Shown: in pieces, positions 1 to 10,179 of the stretch
How positions within the stretch are numbered: position 1 is the first letter of the stretch
How the letters are laid out: each line of letters opens with the position of its first letter
NCBI GenBank assembly: GCA_010279815.1
Contig: QEOQ01000014.1
Coordinates: 263,940 to 327,939, forward strand
Origin: Brachionus plicatilis
Lineage: Eukaryota > Rotifera > Eurotatoria > Ploima > Brachionidae
DNA: 64,000 nucleotides
Reading direction: 5' to 3'
Notes under the pieces: model-generated
Seen by the model: the letters and a program-made list of their open reading frames with translations, nothing else
Told to the model about the DNA's origin: nothing
Databases searched by the model: none
Made by a program: the position numbers and the translations under genes

Positions 1-12
1 TCCAAAAAGATT

Positions 13-1665
13 CTATGGAATTAAGTACATTTTTAGATATTTTGTATTGAAATCATATCTAGTGTATTGATTATTTAATCCATATTTGTAAGAGTATCCT
101 CCAAAATTGTAAGTAGTTGCCGCGGTTCCACCAGTGTTTATTACATTTTCACAGCTAAAACAAAAATAATTGGTACTACCAGTAAACCAGAATCCACCAT
201 TTGAACTAATAGCCTGATTTGAATACCTTCCGAAATTATAAGCCGAAAATTCGTGATTATTGTGATTAGAAAAACCATTACAATTAAAAATAATTGGATC
301 AGAAACATTTAATTTATATTTTGACTCTTGGTTTCCTACTCTAAATGTTTTGTATTCTTCTACGAACTTACCATTTTCAGTCTCAATTCTTAATTTGTAA
401 TTGTATTTGTTGGTCACCTTGTTGAGAATATCCAAACCAATCCAAAAATTTGACTGTCCATCAGAAAAACCCTCAATATAATCATTGATCGGTCTGTAGA
501 AGAATCTTGGCTTTGCATTTATTCTTGAAGCAATCAGGATCTTATGAACCGGGTTCATTAAATAGGCATAGTTGAATCTGTCTAAGGAACCAAATTGCTC
601 AATCAATTGAATTTGGACTTGGTTTGGCAAAAATATGTTTGTGTAGCTATTTCCGGAATCAATATGTTGCACACTTGATTGAAGATGCTGAATAGGAATA
701 CATTCAGTATTATTTCCACTAATAATATTAATCAGATTATTAGTTGTACAAAAAGATAGCATTAATTGTGCAGATCCACCATTGCCAACATGATGCACCC
801 TTGATGTCTCTATTTGAAGTCTTTGGTTAAATAAATCAACTGACCAAAGTCCAACATTTTGCTGGTTGTACGGACAATTTAAGTAAATTTCGATGCCACT
901 TACTGTAAACAATAGATAAAAGCTATTTGTTATTTGTTGGGTTACTTGAATATTGAAAATTTGACCATTGTTACTAATCACTTGAAAATTTGCATTTATA
1001 AAACTAAATGAGTAAATAATATCCACGGTTTCATTTGTGACAGTAAAAGAAAATATCAAAGTTCCAACGTTGTTCAGTTGACCAGTAAAGTGGATAACTG
1101 TGCCAGGAAGAACAGTGATCAAATCTCTGCACTTGAATGTAGATAAAGCTGTCTCCAAATTCAGAAAACCATGAGCATTTTTGAATAGACGAATGAGGGT
1201 CATTTTAGAAACATATGGTGACAGCCATTCCAGTTTTACTCGATTAGATTTTGGACAATCTACAAAAATGTGAATTTTTTCTTCATTTGAAAAGAGGAAA
1301 AATAATGTATTTAGTTGATCTACTTTTAGATCTAAAATTGTCTTATTTAAGATTTGACCATTATTAAGAACTGTTTCAATTATTAAGCTGTTGATAGATG
1401 GGTTAAATAAAACTATCAGTTTTTCTCTATTGCCAATATCTGATTCAAATATGGTGGTTATTTCTGAGCGGGCCTCAACACCACAAAGCTCCCAAACAAG
1501 AACAACAGATTGATTGTAATGAATTGTGTCGAATTCGGACAGATGAGTTTTTGATGCATCTTGAACTGACAAAAAATGTTCAGGCAAAATTTTGGTGGTA
1601 TTTCTTTTTGCCGATGCCATGCTGAACACAACTAAAAGGCTGACTAAACTGAAACTCAATTGCAT
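13..1665 (-). CDS. Secreted protein, two laminin-G/TSPN-like domains plus fibrinogen-like C-terminus
   Basis: About 550 residues in a single exon. I chose the ATG at 1665 (MQLSFSLVSLLVVFS..) because the two codons upstream offer only a TTG; it opens a clear signal peptide ending near ASA-KR. Two repeated beta-rich modules follow, each with a strand pattern ending in a Cys-Pro (IHIFVDCP, then IEIYLNCP), which resembles thrombospondin-N/laminin-G folds. The last ~180 residues resemble a fibrinogen-related domain (NFWIGLDILNKVTN, YKLRIETENGK, then FSAYNFGRYSN and a late Gly-Phe-Trp plus CFSC). A lectin or adhesion role outside the cell is inferred. It is divergent from its paralog at 2040-4182, sharing a short bidirectional promoter region. 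The fibrinogen assignment is moderate and the N-terminal fold tentative. Confidence 0.72.
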   Translation of the reverse strand: MQLSFSLVSLLVVFSMASAKRNTTKILPEHFLSVQDASKTHLSEFDTIHYNQSVVLVWELCGVEARSEITTIFESDIGNREKLIVLFNPSINSLIIETVLNNGQILNKTILDLKVDQLNTLFFLFSNEEKIHIFVDCPKSNRVKLEWLSPYVSKMTLIRLFKNAHGFLNLETALSTFKCRDLITVLPGTVIHFTGQLNNVGTLIFSFTVTNETVDIIYSFSFINANFQVISNNGQIFNIQVTQQITNSFYLLFTVSGIEIYLNCPYNQQNVGLWSVDLFNQRLQIETSRVHHVGNGGSAQLMLSFCTTNNLINIISGNNTECIPIQHLQSSVQHIDSGNSYTNIFLPNQVQIQLIEQFGSLDRFNYAYLMNPVHKILIASRINAKPRFFYRPINDYIEGFSDGQSNFWIGLDILNKVTNKYNYKLRIETENGKFVEEYKTFRVGNQESKYKLNVSDPIIFNCNGFSNHNNHEFSAYNFGRYSNQAISSNGGFWFTGSTNYFCFSCENVINTGGTAATTYNFGGYSYKYGLNNQYTRYDFNTKYLKMYLIP

Positions 1666-1993
1666 TTTCAATTCACCTAAATAAATGATATTATATTATT
1701 TAATATTTTTAAAATATTTTTTTTTCTTTTTTATATTCATACATTGAGAAAAAATCCATTTGTTATAATTTGATTCAGAGATAAAAATTGGAAAAATTAT
1801 AAAGAAATGATCTTTCAATGTTTGATTTAGAAGAAAATAAAATGTTTGAAAAAAATAGAATGCACCAGCTGTTTTGTTCACAAAAAACATTTTTTTATTA
1901 AAAAATAAATATTGAATATAATCGTAAGATAGTGATAAAAAAAGAGAACCTAATTGTTGTTGTTCCCGAGAAAAAAATCAAGAAGCAATAGCT

Positions 1994-2001
1994 TATAAAT
2001 A
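1994..2001 (+). promoter_or_regulatory. Probable TATA box of the 2040-4182 gene
   Basis: TATAAATA lies 39 bp before the ATG at 2040 inside the ~370-bp gap between two divergent paralogs. In such an AT-rich genome chance matches are common, so this rests mainly on position. Confidence 0.35.
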
Positions 2002-2039
2002 CACAGAATTAACAAAAATTATTAAATAATTAAAAAAAA

Positions 2040-4182
2040 ATGAATACTAAAAAAGTTATATTTATCGCAATTATCTCCATTTTGAATATAGCGAGAATTG
2101 ATGCAAATAATGTCCAAAGACAACGAAGAGAAGCTTTAGTAAAAGATTTTTTTGGAGAAGATTTAAATTTGGCTACCAAACGAATTGGACATTCTTGGCA
2201 ATAAAGAGCTAAAGCAAGTTCAAGAAATCTTTGATTTGAAGAATGAAGAAATCAATTCAAAAGAAAATAGTCAAATCAATAAGAATGCTCAAGACGATTT
2301 CAGCATTGAACCAGAAGTTGTTGAAGCAACCCAAGATGTATTGACCACTAAGGAGCCTTTGATTTTTGATACAACTGAATCAACTAAGGAACCAGAAGTT
2401 GTTGAAACAACCCAAGATGTATTGACCACTAAAGAGTCTTTGATTTTTGATACAACTGAATCAACTAAGGAACCAGAAGTTGTTGAAACAACCCAAGATG
2501 TATTGACCACTAAAGAGCCTTTGATTTTTGATACAACTGAATCAACTAAGGAACCAGAAGTTGTTGAAACAACCCAAGATGTATTGACCACTAAAGAAAC
2601 AACCAAAGAACAGGAGATTTCAGCAATTGTTGAAGCAATCAGTAGTACAAAATTACCAAGTTCAACTTCTCCTGTGACTTCTACCATTTTTAGCACGACT
2701 CCTTCCTCTGTTTTTCAGAGTATCTATTTTAACCGTGATATTGTTATTGTATGGGAACTTTGTGGTGTTGAGGCTAAAACTGAGACTTCAATAATATTCC
2801 AAAGTTATTTAACAAATGGTTATTTGCTTTCTGTTTGGTATAGTCCATCCTTAAATAGTTTAATATTTGAATCCAACTCAGCAAAACAGGTCCTAAATCT
2901 TCAAATAAATACCATAAATACGCTGTTTTTTATATTTAACTATGAAGGCCAAGTTGATATTTATGTTGATTGTCCAAAATCGAACCAATTTAAAATAACA
3001 TGGCAATCAAATTTGCTTTCCCAAATGACAACAATAAATTTGTACAAAAATGCTCATGGTTTTTTGAATTTGGAAGCTGCCCTCTCTACATTTAAGTGTA
3101 GAGATGTTTTAAGTATCATTCCTGGAACAGTAATTCACTTTACTGGACAACTAAATCTTGTTGGTTCTTTAATTTTCTCTTTTTCCATCAGCAATCCACA
3201 TCAGGACATTATTTATTCTTTTAATTTTATAAATGGTCATTTCCAAGTTATTTCCAATATTGGTGAAATTTTTATCATAAATTTGAATCAAACAATAACA
3301 AATGGATTCTACATATATTTTACCACTACCAGTGTTCAGATTTTTACAAATTGCCCATATCAACAAACTTATACTGGTGTTTGGACAACAAATTTATTCA
3401 ATACAAAAGTTCAATTAGAAACATCAAGAATTCATCATGTTGGCAATGGTGGTTCCAGTCTAATAATGCAGTCATTTTGTACGACCAACAATCTTATCAA
3501 CATAATTGAATCAAATAGTACCACTTGCTACAGCATTGAAGCTTTACAAACACACATAGCCATTATAGATAAAGGAAATTCGTACACCAACATATTTTTG
3601 CCAAATAAAGTGGAAACAGAAAAAATTGAGTATTTCAATTCTTTGGACAGATTTAGCTATGCCTATTTAATGAACCCGATTCATAAGATCCTGATTGCTT
3701 CAAGAATAAATGCAAAGCCAAGATTCTTCTACAGACCTATCAATGATTATATTGAGGGTTTTTCTGATGGACAGTCAAATTTTTGGATTGGTTTGGATAT
3801 TCTCAACAAGGTGACCAACAAATACAATTACAAATTGAGAATTGAGACTGAAAATGGTAAGTTCGTAGAAGAATATAAAACATTTAGAGTAGGAAACCAA
3901 GAGTCAAAATATAAATTAAATGTTTCTGATCCAATTATTTTTAATTGTAATGGCTTTTCTAATCATAATGGTTATGAGTTTTCGGCTTATAATTTTGGTC
4001 AATATTCAAATATGGCAATAAAGTTTAATGGAGCATTTTGGCATAGACCAGAACCGAATAGATTTTGCTTTAGCTGTGAAACAGGAATTCAAAATAATAT
4101 AATTTATTTCAATAATTATCAATTTGGTGGAACTCCAGGATATCAAAATACAAAAATATTTAGAATGTATTTAATTCCATAG
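2040..4182 (+). CDS. Secreted fibrinogen-like paralog with Thr-rich 27-residue repeats
   Basis: Paralog of the divergent gene at 13-1665. An ATG at 2040 opens a hydrophobic leader (MNTKKVIFIAIISILNIARI) that is in a different frame from the main open frame. Two readings fit: a 70-bp intron at 2139-2208 (GTAAAA..AG, joining ..RREAL to LKQVQEIF..), or a one-base indel near 2178-2184. After the leader come three copies of a 27-residue Glu/Thr/Val unit (EPEVVETTQDVLTTKE..) and a partial fourth, then a Ser/Thr stretch, the same two laminin-G/TSPN-like modules (VDIYVDCP, VQIFTNCP), and the fibrinogen-like end. The Thr-rich linker, absent from the paralog, could be an O-glycosylated stalk. About 300 bp of the C-terminal part is almost identical to the paralog, unlike the rest. 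Confidence 0.68.
2308..2598 (+). repeat. 81-bp coding tandem repeat, 3 full copies plus a partial
   Basis: Units start at 2308, 2389, 2470 and 2551 with only a few base differences, so the expansion is recent. They encode an acidic, Thr-rich linker in the secreted paralog. Confidence 0.92.
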
Positions 4183-4829
4183 ATAAAATAAATTATTTAG
4201 TATTCTTTTTATTTTAAATCTTAATTTTTAGTTTATATTTTTAGTCGGAAAATATTTTTATTTTGAAATCTTTTAAGTAAAATTTAAAAAAATAAAATAA
4301 CAACACATAGTTTAATTTTTTATCAAACATTTTAGTTAAAAATTATAAAATTTGAATTTGCTGCTTGTCTTTAAAAAAATAATCAATTTTCAAGAATCCC
4401 AAGACTTTTAAGATTTGATAGTTTTGTTTAATAAAATATAAAGTTAAATAATTTAAAATAAGATGTAAGTAAGGAAAGGTGCTTTACGCATAAGTTTAAG
4501 TACTAGACGGTAAAAAAATAAAAAAGTTAACTTGAGACTTATTAATTTAAGTCGCTTATAATACTTATTATTTACAATGTTGGCAGAATTATCAAATTTT
4601 TGAATCAAGATAACAGGTGTTCAATAAAAAGGGACCGAATTTGACCAAATTTTGTGCAAATATTTAATAGACTTTAACTATTAAGAAAATTAAAAAATCT
4701 AGTTATTCCATGATTTACAAAAGCAAAAGCAAAAGAGTGCCTACAACGGCTTTACCTGTAAATCACTTCTGTTCTCTAGTTTTTATAAAGAAAATATATA
4801 TGGTTAATACTTTATTTTATCCGAAGAAT
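4183..4829. other. AT-rich intergenic stretch
   Basis: 3' flank of the fibrinogen-like gene. Poly-A and poly-T runs only; no gene recognised. Confidence 0.5.
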
Positions 4830-5110
4830 CCTCTCGGGATACACTGGCCTGAGACATTGTCGAATGCTGACCCGTACAAAAGAACAAATTCAGATTCATC
4901 AGGCCAATGCATTGAGAACAAAAGACTGCGATGGCTTGGGCATGTACTTGGAATGAAAGAAACTAGGATACCAAAAAGAGACCTTCAATGGACACCTCAA
5001 GGGCGACGTAGGGCAGGACAACCAGCAGTAACATGAAAATGGGAATGATATGGGGACAAGCAAGGATAAAGGCAAAAGATCGACTTCTACTAAATGTAAT
5101 GACTCTATGC
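4830..5110 (+). mobile_element. LINE-type retrotransposon, C-terminal end fragment
   Basis: Translation gives the signature end of animal LINE endonuclease/reverse-transcriptase proteins: LGIHWPETLSN, then RLRWLGHVLGM, RIPKRDLQW and PQGRRRAGQP. It breaks by frameshift near 5035 and resumes in another frame as WGQARIKAKDRLL up to a stop at 5111. Only the tail is present, as expected for a 5'-truncated, decayed copy. It ends exactly where the hAT-like sequence begins. Confidence 0.78.
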
Positions 5111-5910
5111 TAGGGTGGTAGATCGATAGAAAACTGAATTATCGATAAACACATAGATTTTATCGAAATTATTAGGTAGAACGATTAAATTAATATCGAA
5201 TAAATTTATTCGAATAGTGTTTCGATTAAAATCAACCAAATATATATATTTAAAATCGATAAGCAAAAATTTTATTACTGTCTATCGAATTTTATCGAAT
5301 TAAATTTTCTTTCTATTATAGTGAAGGAATCATTTTGTAAAACACCCCTTTCAGTACCAGCTGAGAGTCATTTTTCAGTAGCAGGTTTCATTCAAAATGA
5401 AGAAAGAAAAAGATTGAATCCACATAATTTTGAAAAATAAACGTTTATAAAACTCAACTATATTAATTTAAATTAAAAAAAAACATTTAAAAATTTTAAT
5501 AATTTTAACACTCTGTAACTTTTGTAGACTCGATTGCTAAAATTTAAAACCTAAATTTTTTTTAATAATTTTTTGACATATTTTTAAAGGAATTCTAGTC
5601 TAAATCGTAAATTTTAGGAAATTAATAATTTGTTATTTAATAAATTATTTAAAATTTAAATTTAAATTATAATTTTTATGAAAATTCTCAAAATATTTCA
5701 GTCAATCACATTCGACAAACATCATAAAAAAAATATCGATAATCTAATCAATATTTTAGTTCGAAATAACTATAATATTATCGTTTTTTTTGATATCGAA
5801 AGATTATCGATAAATTTTTTTCGTATCGTAATAGTTCACCAAAAAATTACCGTTTAAAAATTATCGAAAAAAAAAAAAAAATTTCGACTTAAAAATTTTT
5901 TTAACACTCA
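5111..5910 (+). mobile_element. Decayed hAT-family DNA transposon remnant
   Basis: At 5348-5440 an open stretch encodes LSVPAESHFSVAG..RKRLNPHNFEK followed by a stop, which matches the C-terminal dimerisation motif of hAT transposases (P-x-E-x-x-F-S-x-A-G..R..L.P). Both sides carry dense TATCGAT/ATCGATAAA motifs (about 5121-5300 and 5725-5880), like the subterminal motifs of hAT elements. The left end (TAGGGTGGTAG) and right end (..AACACTCA) are only loosely inverted, and I could not find a clear 8-bp target duplication. The boundaries are therefore approximate. Confidence 0.55.
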
Positions 5911-6139
5911 GCTCAAGAATACCTGACTTTAGAACTCCCTTGTCAATTGTCTCAAAGAATTTGCAGCAGTGGATAGTTCAAAGCTTGTAACTTTTCTAAA
6001 ATGTATTTGTAATTTGTTCTTTCTGAAATTATTTAAACTCTAACACTATTTAAAAATTCTTCTAACAATGGTGAAAGGAGTTTAATTACTCAATGGCATT
6101 TAAAAATTTCATTAAATAAACTATAAAAAAAAAAAGCTT

Positions 6140-7030
6140 TTTTTGTGACTGTACAAAAAAAAACGAGGGTTAAAAATGTATTTAAGCTTTATTGAATTTT
6201 ATAAAAAGAAAAAATTATTCCAACAAGTTACAAAAATGTAATCAATAAAAAATTTTTCTATAAAACTTTTTCTTAATAATAAAAATAATAACAATTACTA
6301 TTACCCTAAGATCATTAATCATTTTTTTATCAATTTTCATCGATAAATCATAGTTTTTTTGGAACTGAACATTTAAAAAACCGAGGATTAAAAATATTTT
6401 AAAATTTTATTGAATTTAATAATAAAAAAAATTATTCCAATAAATTACAAAAATGTATAAAAAATTCAATTTTTCTATAAAACTTTTCTTAATAATAATA
6501 ATAGTAAAAATAATCATGATAGCTTTGATTTTTAGATGTTTGCTTATTATTACACTAAAAATTATTTGAAAAAATTTTTTTTTCTTAATTATTAAATAAA
6601 TTTTGATTTATTCAATTTTTCTATAAAACTTTTTCTTAATAATAATAATAGTAAAAATAATCATGATAGCTTTGATTTTTAGATGTTTGCTTATTATTAC
6701 ACTAAAAATTATTTGAAAAAATTTTTTTTTCTTAATTATTAAATAAATTTTGATTTATTCAATTTTTCTATAAAACTTTTTCTTAATAATAAAATTAATA
6801 ATAATTACTATTACACTAAGCTCATTAATCATTTTTTTATCAAATTTCATCGATAAATCATAGCTTTTTTGGAACTGAAAATTTAAAAAACCGAGGATTA
6901 AAAATAGTTTAAAATTTTATTGAATTTAATAATAAAAAAATTATTCCAACAAATTACAAAAATGTAAAAAAAATTCAATTTTTCTATAAAACTTTTTCCC
7001 CAATATTAATAATAATAATAAAAATAATCA
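6140..7030. repeat. Complex AT-rich tandem repeat array
   Basis: A ~217-bp unit (landmark ACCGAGGATTAAAAATA) recurs near 6163, 6380 and 6890. Between the last two, a 147-bp sub-unit starting TTCAATTTTTCTATAAAAC is duplicated at 6465 and 6611, with a third start at 6758. The array lies directly beyond the 3' end of the 7054-8679 gene and contains no open frame of note. Confidence 0.8.
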
Positions 7031-7053
7031 TGATCGGTTAGTCAATTCTCTGT

Positions 7054-8679
7054 CTATTTCGATTGCCAATTATTAATCGAAGTCAGAACCTGACTCGGTT
7101 TTTTTAAGCCATGCGACTGACCAGAACTACTTGTTTTAACTGTTCCCTTTGCCGCACTGGCACACACACTCTTGCCACTCTTTTTGTCCTCAATTTTGCC
7201 ACTCTTTTTAGACTGACCAGCGCCAAACGCCCTACCCTGACACTGTGTGTTCATTTCCCTGAGCTTGTTGGCTCTCAGCATGGCAGTCTTGGTCATTTGA
7301 ACGACAGGCGCCGGCCTCCTCGCCTTGATCTTTTCCACAAAGCTCTCATTTTCATTTTCTTCTTCGACAATCTTGGGCAATCGGTCCTCGGACTGTTCAC
7401 CCTCGCGCTCATCACCCCCATTCCTATTTCCATTAAAACACTCATCAATGAACTCGAACAAAATTTTCTGATCGTCCTCTTCCTCCACGTGACTACTCTC
7501 GTCCACTTGGCTCCTCTCGAGCACCGAACTGTCCTTGGTCGAGTTCAGCCTCTCATACAGCATGTTCAAGTGGACTCGGTTGATCAAATTGTTGTCCATG
7601 TCGTTGCGCACAAGACTGGGCACACTGGCCTTGCTGGTGCAGCTGTCGCGGTCCTCCTCGTCGTTGTAGCACTTGATGCTGTCCTGGTCGGTGTCCTCGA
7701 AAAAATTATTTCTAAAGTCGGGAAAGAGCGTCTTGGACACTTGGCTCTCCACGCTCAACTTGACATTGGGCTCCAGTTTGACGGGCGGCGTGTACACATT
7801 GGACCATGCTGCTTTTTCTCTGTCGCCACTCCACTTTCTGCTGCCCAGAAGATTTCTCAAAAAGTTGAGGTCAGCAGTGGGCTCAGTGGCAAAGGTCAGC
7901 TGGGACACATTCGACTTGACCGACCTGCAGTCGCTCATCGAGCCCTCCATGTCGTAGGCGACCGCTTGTTCGTCATCATCGTCCAGCGGTTCCATGGTGT
8001 TTTTTGAGCAGTTGGCAAGCACTGTCTTTTCCACTATGGTGATGTCATTGGACCGGGACGGGTTCGAGTCGACTGTCATGACCGAAAAGTTGACTTTTGT
8101 GTAGACGTAGCCGGCCTGGGTGGGCGAGTTGGGCAAGTCGGTGTAGCAGGCAGAGTTGGGCTGGGAGCTGTAGTCGCTCTGGGCGGACGAGTGGGTGGAC
8201 TTGGTGTCGAAGCTGCTTAGCGATGTGTACGAGGATGATCGCGAGTAGGAGGTGACGTTGCTTGAGATGGCGCGCGACGACTCGGTCGAGGTGGTCGCGG
8301 GGGTCACGTGCAGCAGCTCGGTTTTGTGCACGAGCGATGGCGAGGACTCGGTGGAGGTGGCGATCAGAGACGAGATGGGTGTAGTGGGCGGATTTGTTTT
8401 GGGCATGGACGAGAGAGAGGTGTCGGACTCGGAGTCGTCGCAGTGCTGGTAGTTGAAGAGAGCGGTGCTGGTGGAGAGGCGGTCGGCGGCGTTGGCGACA
8501 TGGTGCGCCGAGTAGTAGGGCGACGATTGGTTGCGCATCTTGCAGTGGTTCAGTTGCTTGAAAGTGGCGGACTTTAGGCGATGCGAGCTCGGCGAGCCGC
8601 TGTGCACCAGCACTGGCGTCGATGTGGACGAGTGCAAGAAGTTGTAGTGAGTGTGTGGGAGGCTGGGCGAGTGAGACAT
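7054..8679 (-). CDS. Uncharacterised Ser/Thr-rich disordered protein, GC-rich and intronless
   Basis: 541 residues from an ATG at 8679 to a TAG. I do not recognise the family. The N-terminal 220 residues are Ser/Thr/Pro-rich and low in complexity (SSSYTSLSSF, STSTPVLVHSGSP). The middle is acidic (EPLDDDDEQ, EESSHVEEEDDQ). The only part that looks folded or conserved is near residues 405-480, with FEFIDECFNGN followed by a basic KARRPAPVVQMTKTAMLRANKLRE. The tail is Lys/Ser-rich. No signal peptide or membrane span. Base composition is far richer in GC than neighbouring genes. Long open frames on the opposite strand are shadows of this coding bias. It could be a regulatory scaffold, but function is unknown. 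Confidence 0.7.
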   Translation of the reverse strand: MSHSPSLPHTHYNFLHSSTSTPVLVHSGSPSSHRLKSATFKQLNHCKMRNQSSPYYSAHHVANAADRLSTSTALFNYQHCDDSESDTSLSSMPKTNPPTTPISSLIATSTESSPSLVHKTELLHVTPATTSTESSRAISSNVTSYSRSSSYTSLSSFDTKSTHSSAQSDYSSQPNSACYTDLPNSPTQAGYVYTKVNFSVMTVDSNPSRSNDITIVEKTVLANCSKNTMEPLDDDDEQAVAYDMEGSMSDCRSVKSNVSQLTFATEPTADLNFLRNLLGSRKWSGDREKAAWSNVYTPPVKLEPNVKLSVESQVSKTLFPDFRNNFFEDTDQDSIKCYNDEEDRDSCTSKASVPSLVRNDMDNNLINRVHLNMLYERLNSTKDSSVLERSQVDESSHVEEEDDQKILFEFIDECFNGNRNGGDEREGEQSEDRLPKIVEEENENESFVEKIKARRPAPVVQMTKTAMLRANKLREMNTQCQGRAFGAGQSKKSGKIEDKKSGKSVCASAAKGTVKTSSSGQSHGLKKPSQVLTSINNWQSK

Positions 8680-9967
8680 GTTCAGTGGTCTGTCATTTAT
8701 TTGCTATAGAAGATAAATGCTGAATTGGCTGGGTTTGATCTGAATCTGAAAGTTTGGTTTGATTTGATTTGGGCGGGCCAACTTTTTGTTGCTTGATTCA
8801 AAGAGTGTGTCAGTTTTTGTGGCAATGGTGTCTGGCTTATAGTCTTAATGTAGTCAAGAAAGATGTGCTAAACATTGTTAAAAATTTTGCCTTTTTTTTT
8901 GTTCGAATCTTTTTTGTTTTGAGACCGTTTCTTGTTTCTAGTATTGCAGTCTATTCTCGATTTTGTGAAAAAAACGTCACAAAATTAAAAAGTTTAAATT
9001 AAAATTTTTAATTATTTTTAATTTAAAATTTTTAATTTTTAATTTTTAATTTTTAATTTTTAATTTTTAATTTCAAGGCTAATTAACAGACTGGTGCCCT
9101 TATCGTAGTCGACTGATTAAAACTCCATTTATTTAAGACAAATAAAAATTTTTAATATTTAAAATTTTAATATTTTAGATTTTTATAAAATCAAACGAAT
9201 AGAAAAAGAATTAATTTTTATGAAAACAAAAATACATTGACAAATTTATACCGTAAACTCGTGACCATTACTCTTGGAACAATGTCAAAATTTTGGTTTA
9301 TTCCATACGGAACTAATACCATCGAAACCATGTTATAAAATTTTTTTATTTTTTTTAGAATAAACCTTGACGCCTGACTTTAAACTAAGAGTAAGCGCAA
9401 AACTTTGATTTTTTTCTTAGAATAATTTCGGATTTGTTTTGCAATAAACTTAAATTGTACAGTTAAATTCAAAATTAAAAAAAAAATAAAAATTAAACTT
9501 TTTTCTAATTTTGTATTTAGTCTAAGAGTAAAAATTAAATTTACTAAGTCAATAAAGATCAAATTGATATTATTGAAAATTGATAGCTTGAATGTTGCAT
9601 ATTTCAGTATTGATCTTTTGATCACAAACCTATTTAATAATCTAGAATGAAAAAATTCAAAAATTTTAAAAAATTTTGTGACATTTTATAACAAAAGCAA
9701 AAAGAAATTTATTTTCAGTTTATTTATGTTATTGGAAAATTATAATATACCGAAATCTAAAGAATTTCTCTTTTATGGAGTTTTTCAAAAGTCACAAGTC
9801 AAGTCCAAGTCCGGACTTTTTTTAAAAAAATTTCGTTCAAAAGTCCTACAAAAGTTTACAAACTAACTTAGTAAATTATGAGTAAATTAAAATTACATTT
9901 AAAAAAATCAAAAATCTATTGCATTTATTCTTAACAAAAATAAAAAATTTCTAATTGAAAATTAATT
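8680..9967. other. Intergenic, AT-rich, with small unexplained fragments
   Basis: Upstream of the 7054-8679 gene. A stretch at about 9261-9335 could encode TLGTMSKFWFIPYGTNTIET, which may be a relic of an unrecognised element. Nothing else is supported. Confidence 0.4.
9028..9071. repeat. (AATTTTT)n microsatellite
   Basis: About six perfect copies of a 7-bp unit, with degenerate copies just before it from 9001. Confidence 0.85.
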
Positions 9968-10168
9968 TCATTTGAACCATTCTTGTTTTTCTATCAAAAT
10001 TTTATTTTCTAGGATTCTGATCAATTTTAACATTTCATTAATGTCTTCTTGAGAACCGCTTCGGGTCGCAAATAATTTCAAAATATATACACATTCAAGG
10101 ACATCAAATTTATTTATTGGTCTAATTTCAATATCCATAAAATCAGATTCATTGTCCACTTCTTCCAG
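9968..10168 (-). other. Possible extra C-terminal exon of the DEG/ENaC gene
   Basis: Directly after the channel's stop codon there is a strong acceptor-like TTATTTTTAG and then an open frame LEEVDNESDFMDIEIRPINK.. of 66 codons ending in TGA. It has no ATG at its start, so it looks like an exon. Joining it to the channel would need a 29-bp intron (10197-10169, GTCCTC..TTTTAG), which is shorter than any other here. It may be an alternative cytoplasmic tail, part of a transcript I cannot see, or chance. Confidence 0.35.
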
Positions 10169-10179
10169 CTAAAAATAAT

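Noticed and set aside
1696..1890. 64-codon minus-strand frame between the divergent genes
   Set aside because: Phe/Lys/Ile-rich translation of AT-rich DNA within the shared promoter region.
2289..2696. 135-codon minus-strand frame of SLVVNTSWV repeats
   Set aside because: Reverse reading of the 81-bp coding repeat on the plus strand.
7111..8577. Long plus-strand open frames opposite the 7054-8679 gene
   Set aside because: They mirror the GC-rich minus-strand gene, show no domain features, and the minus frame has the complete start and stop.
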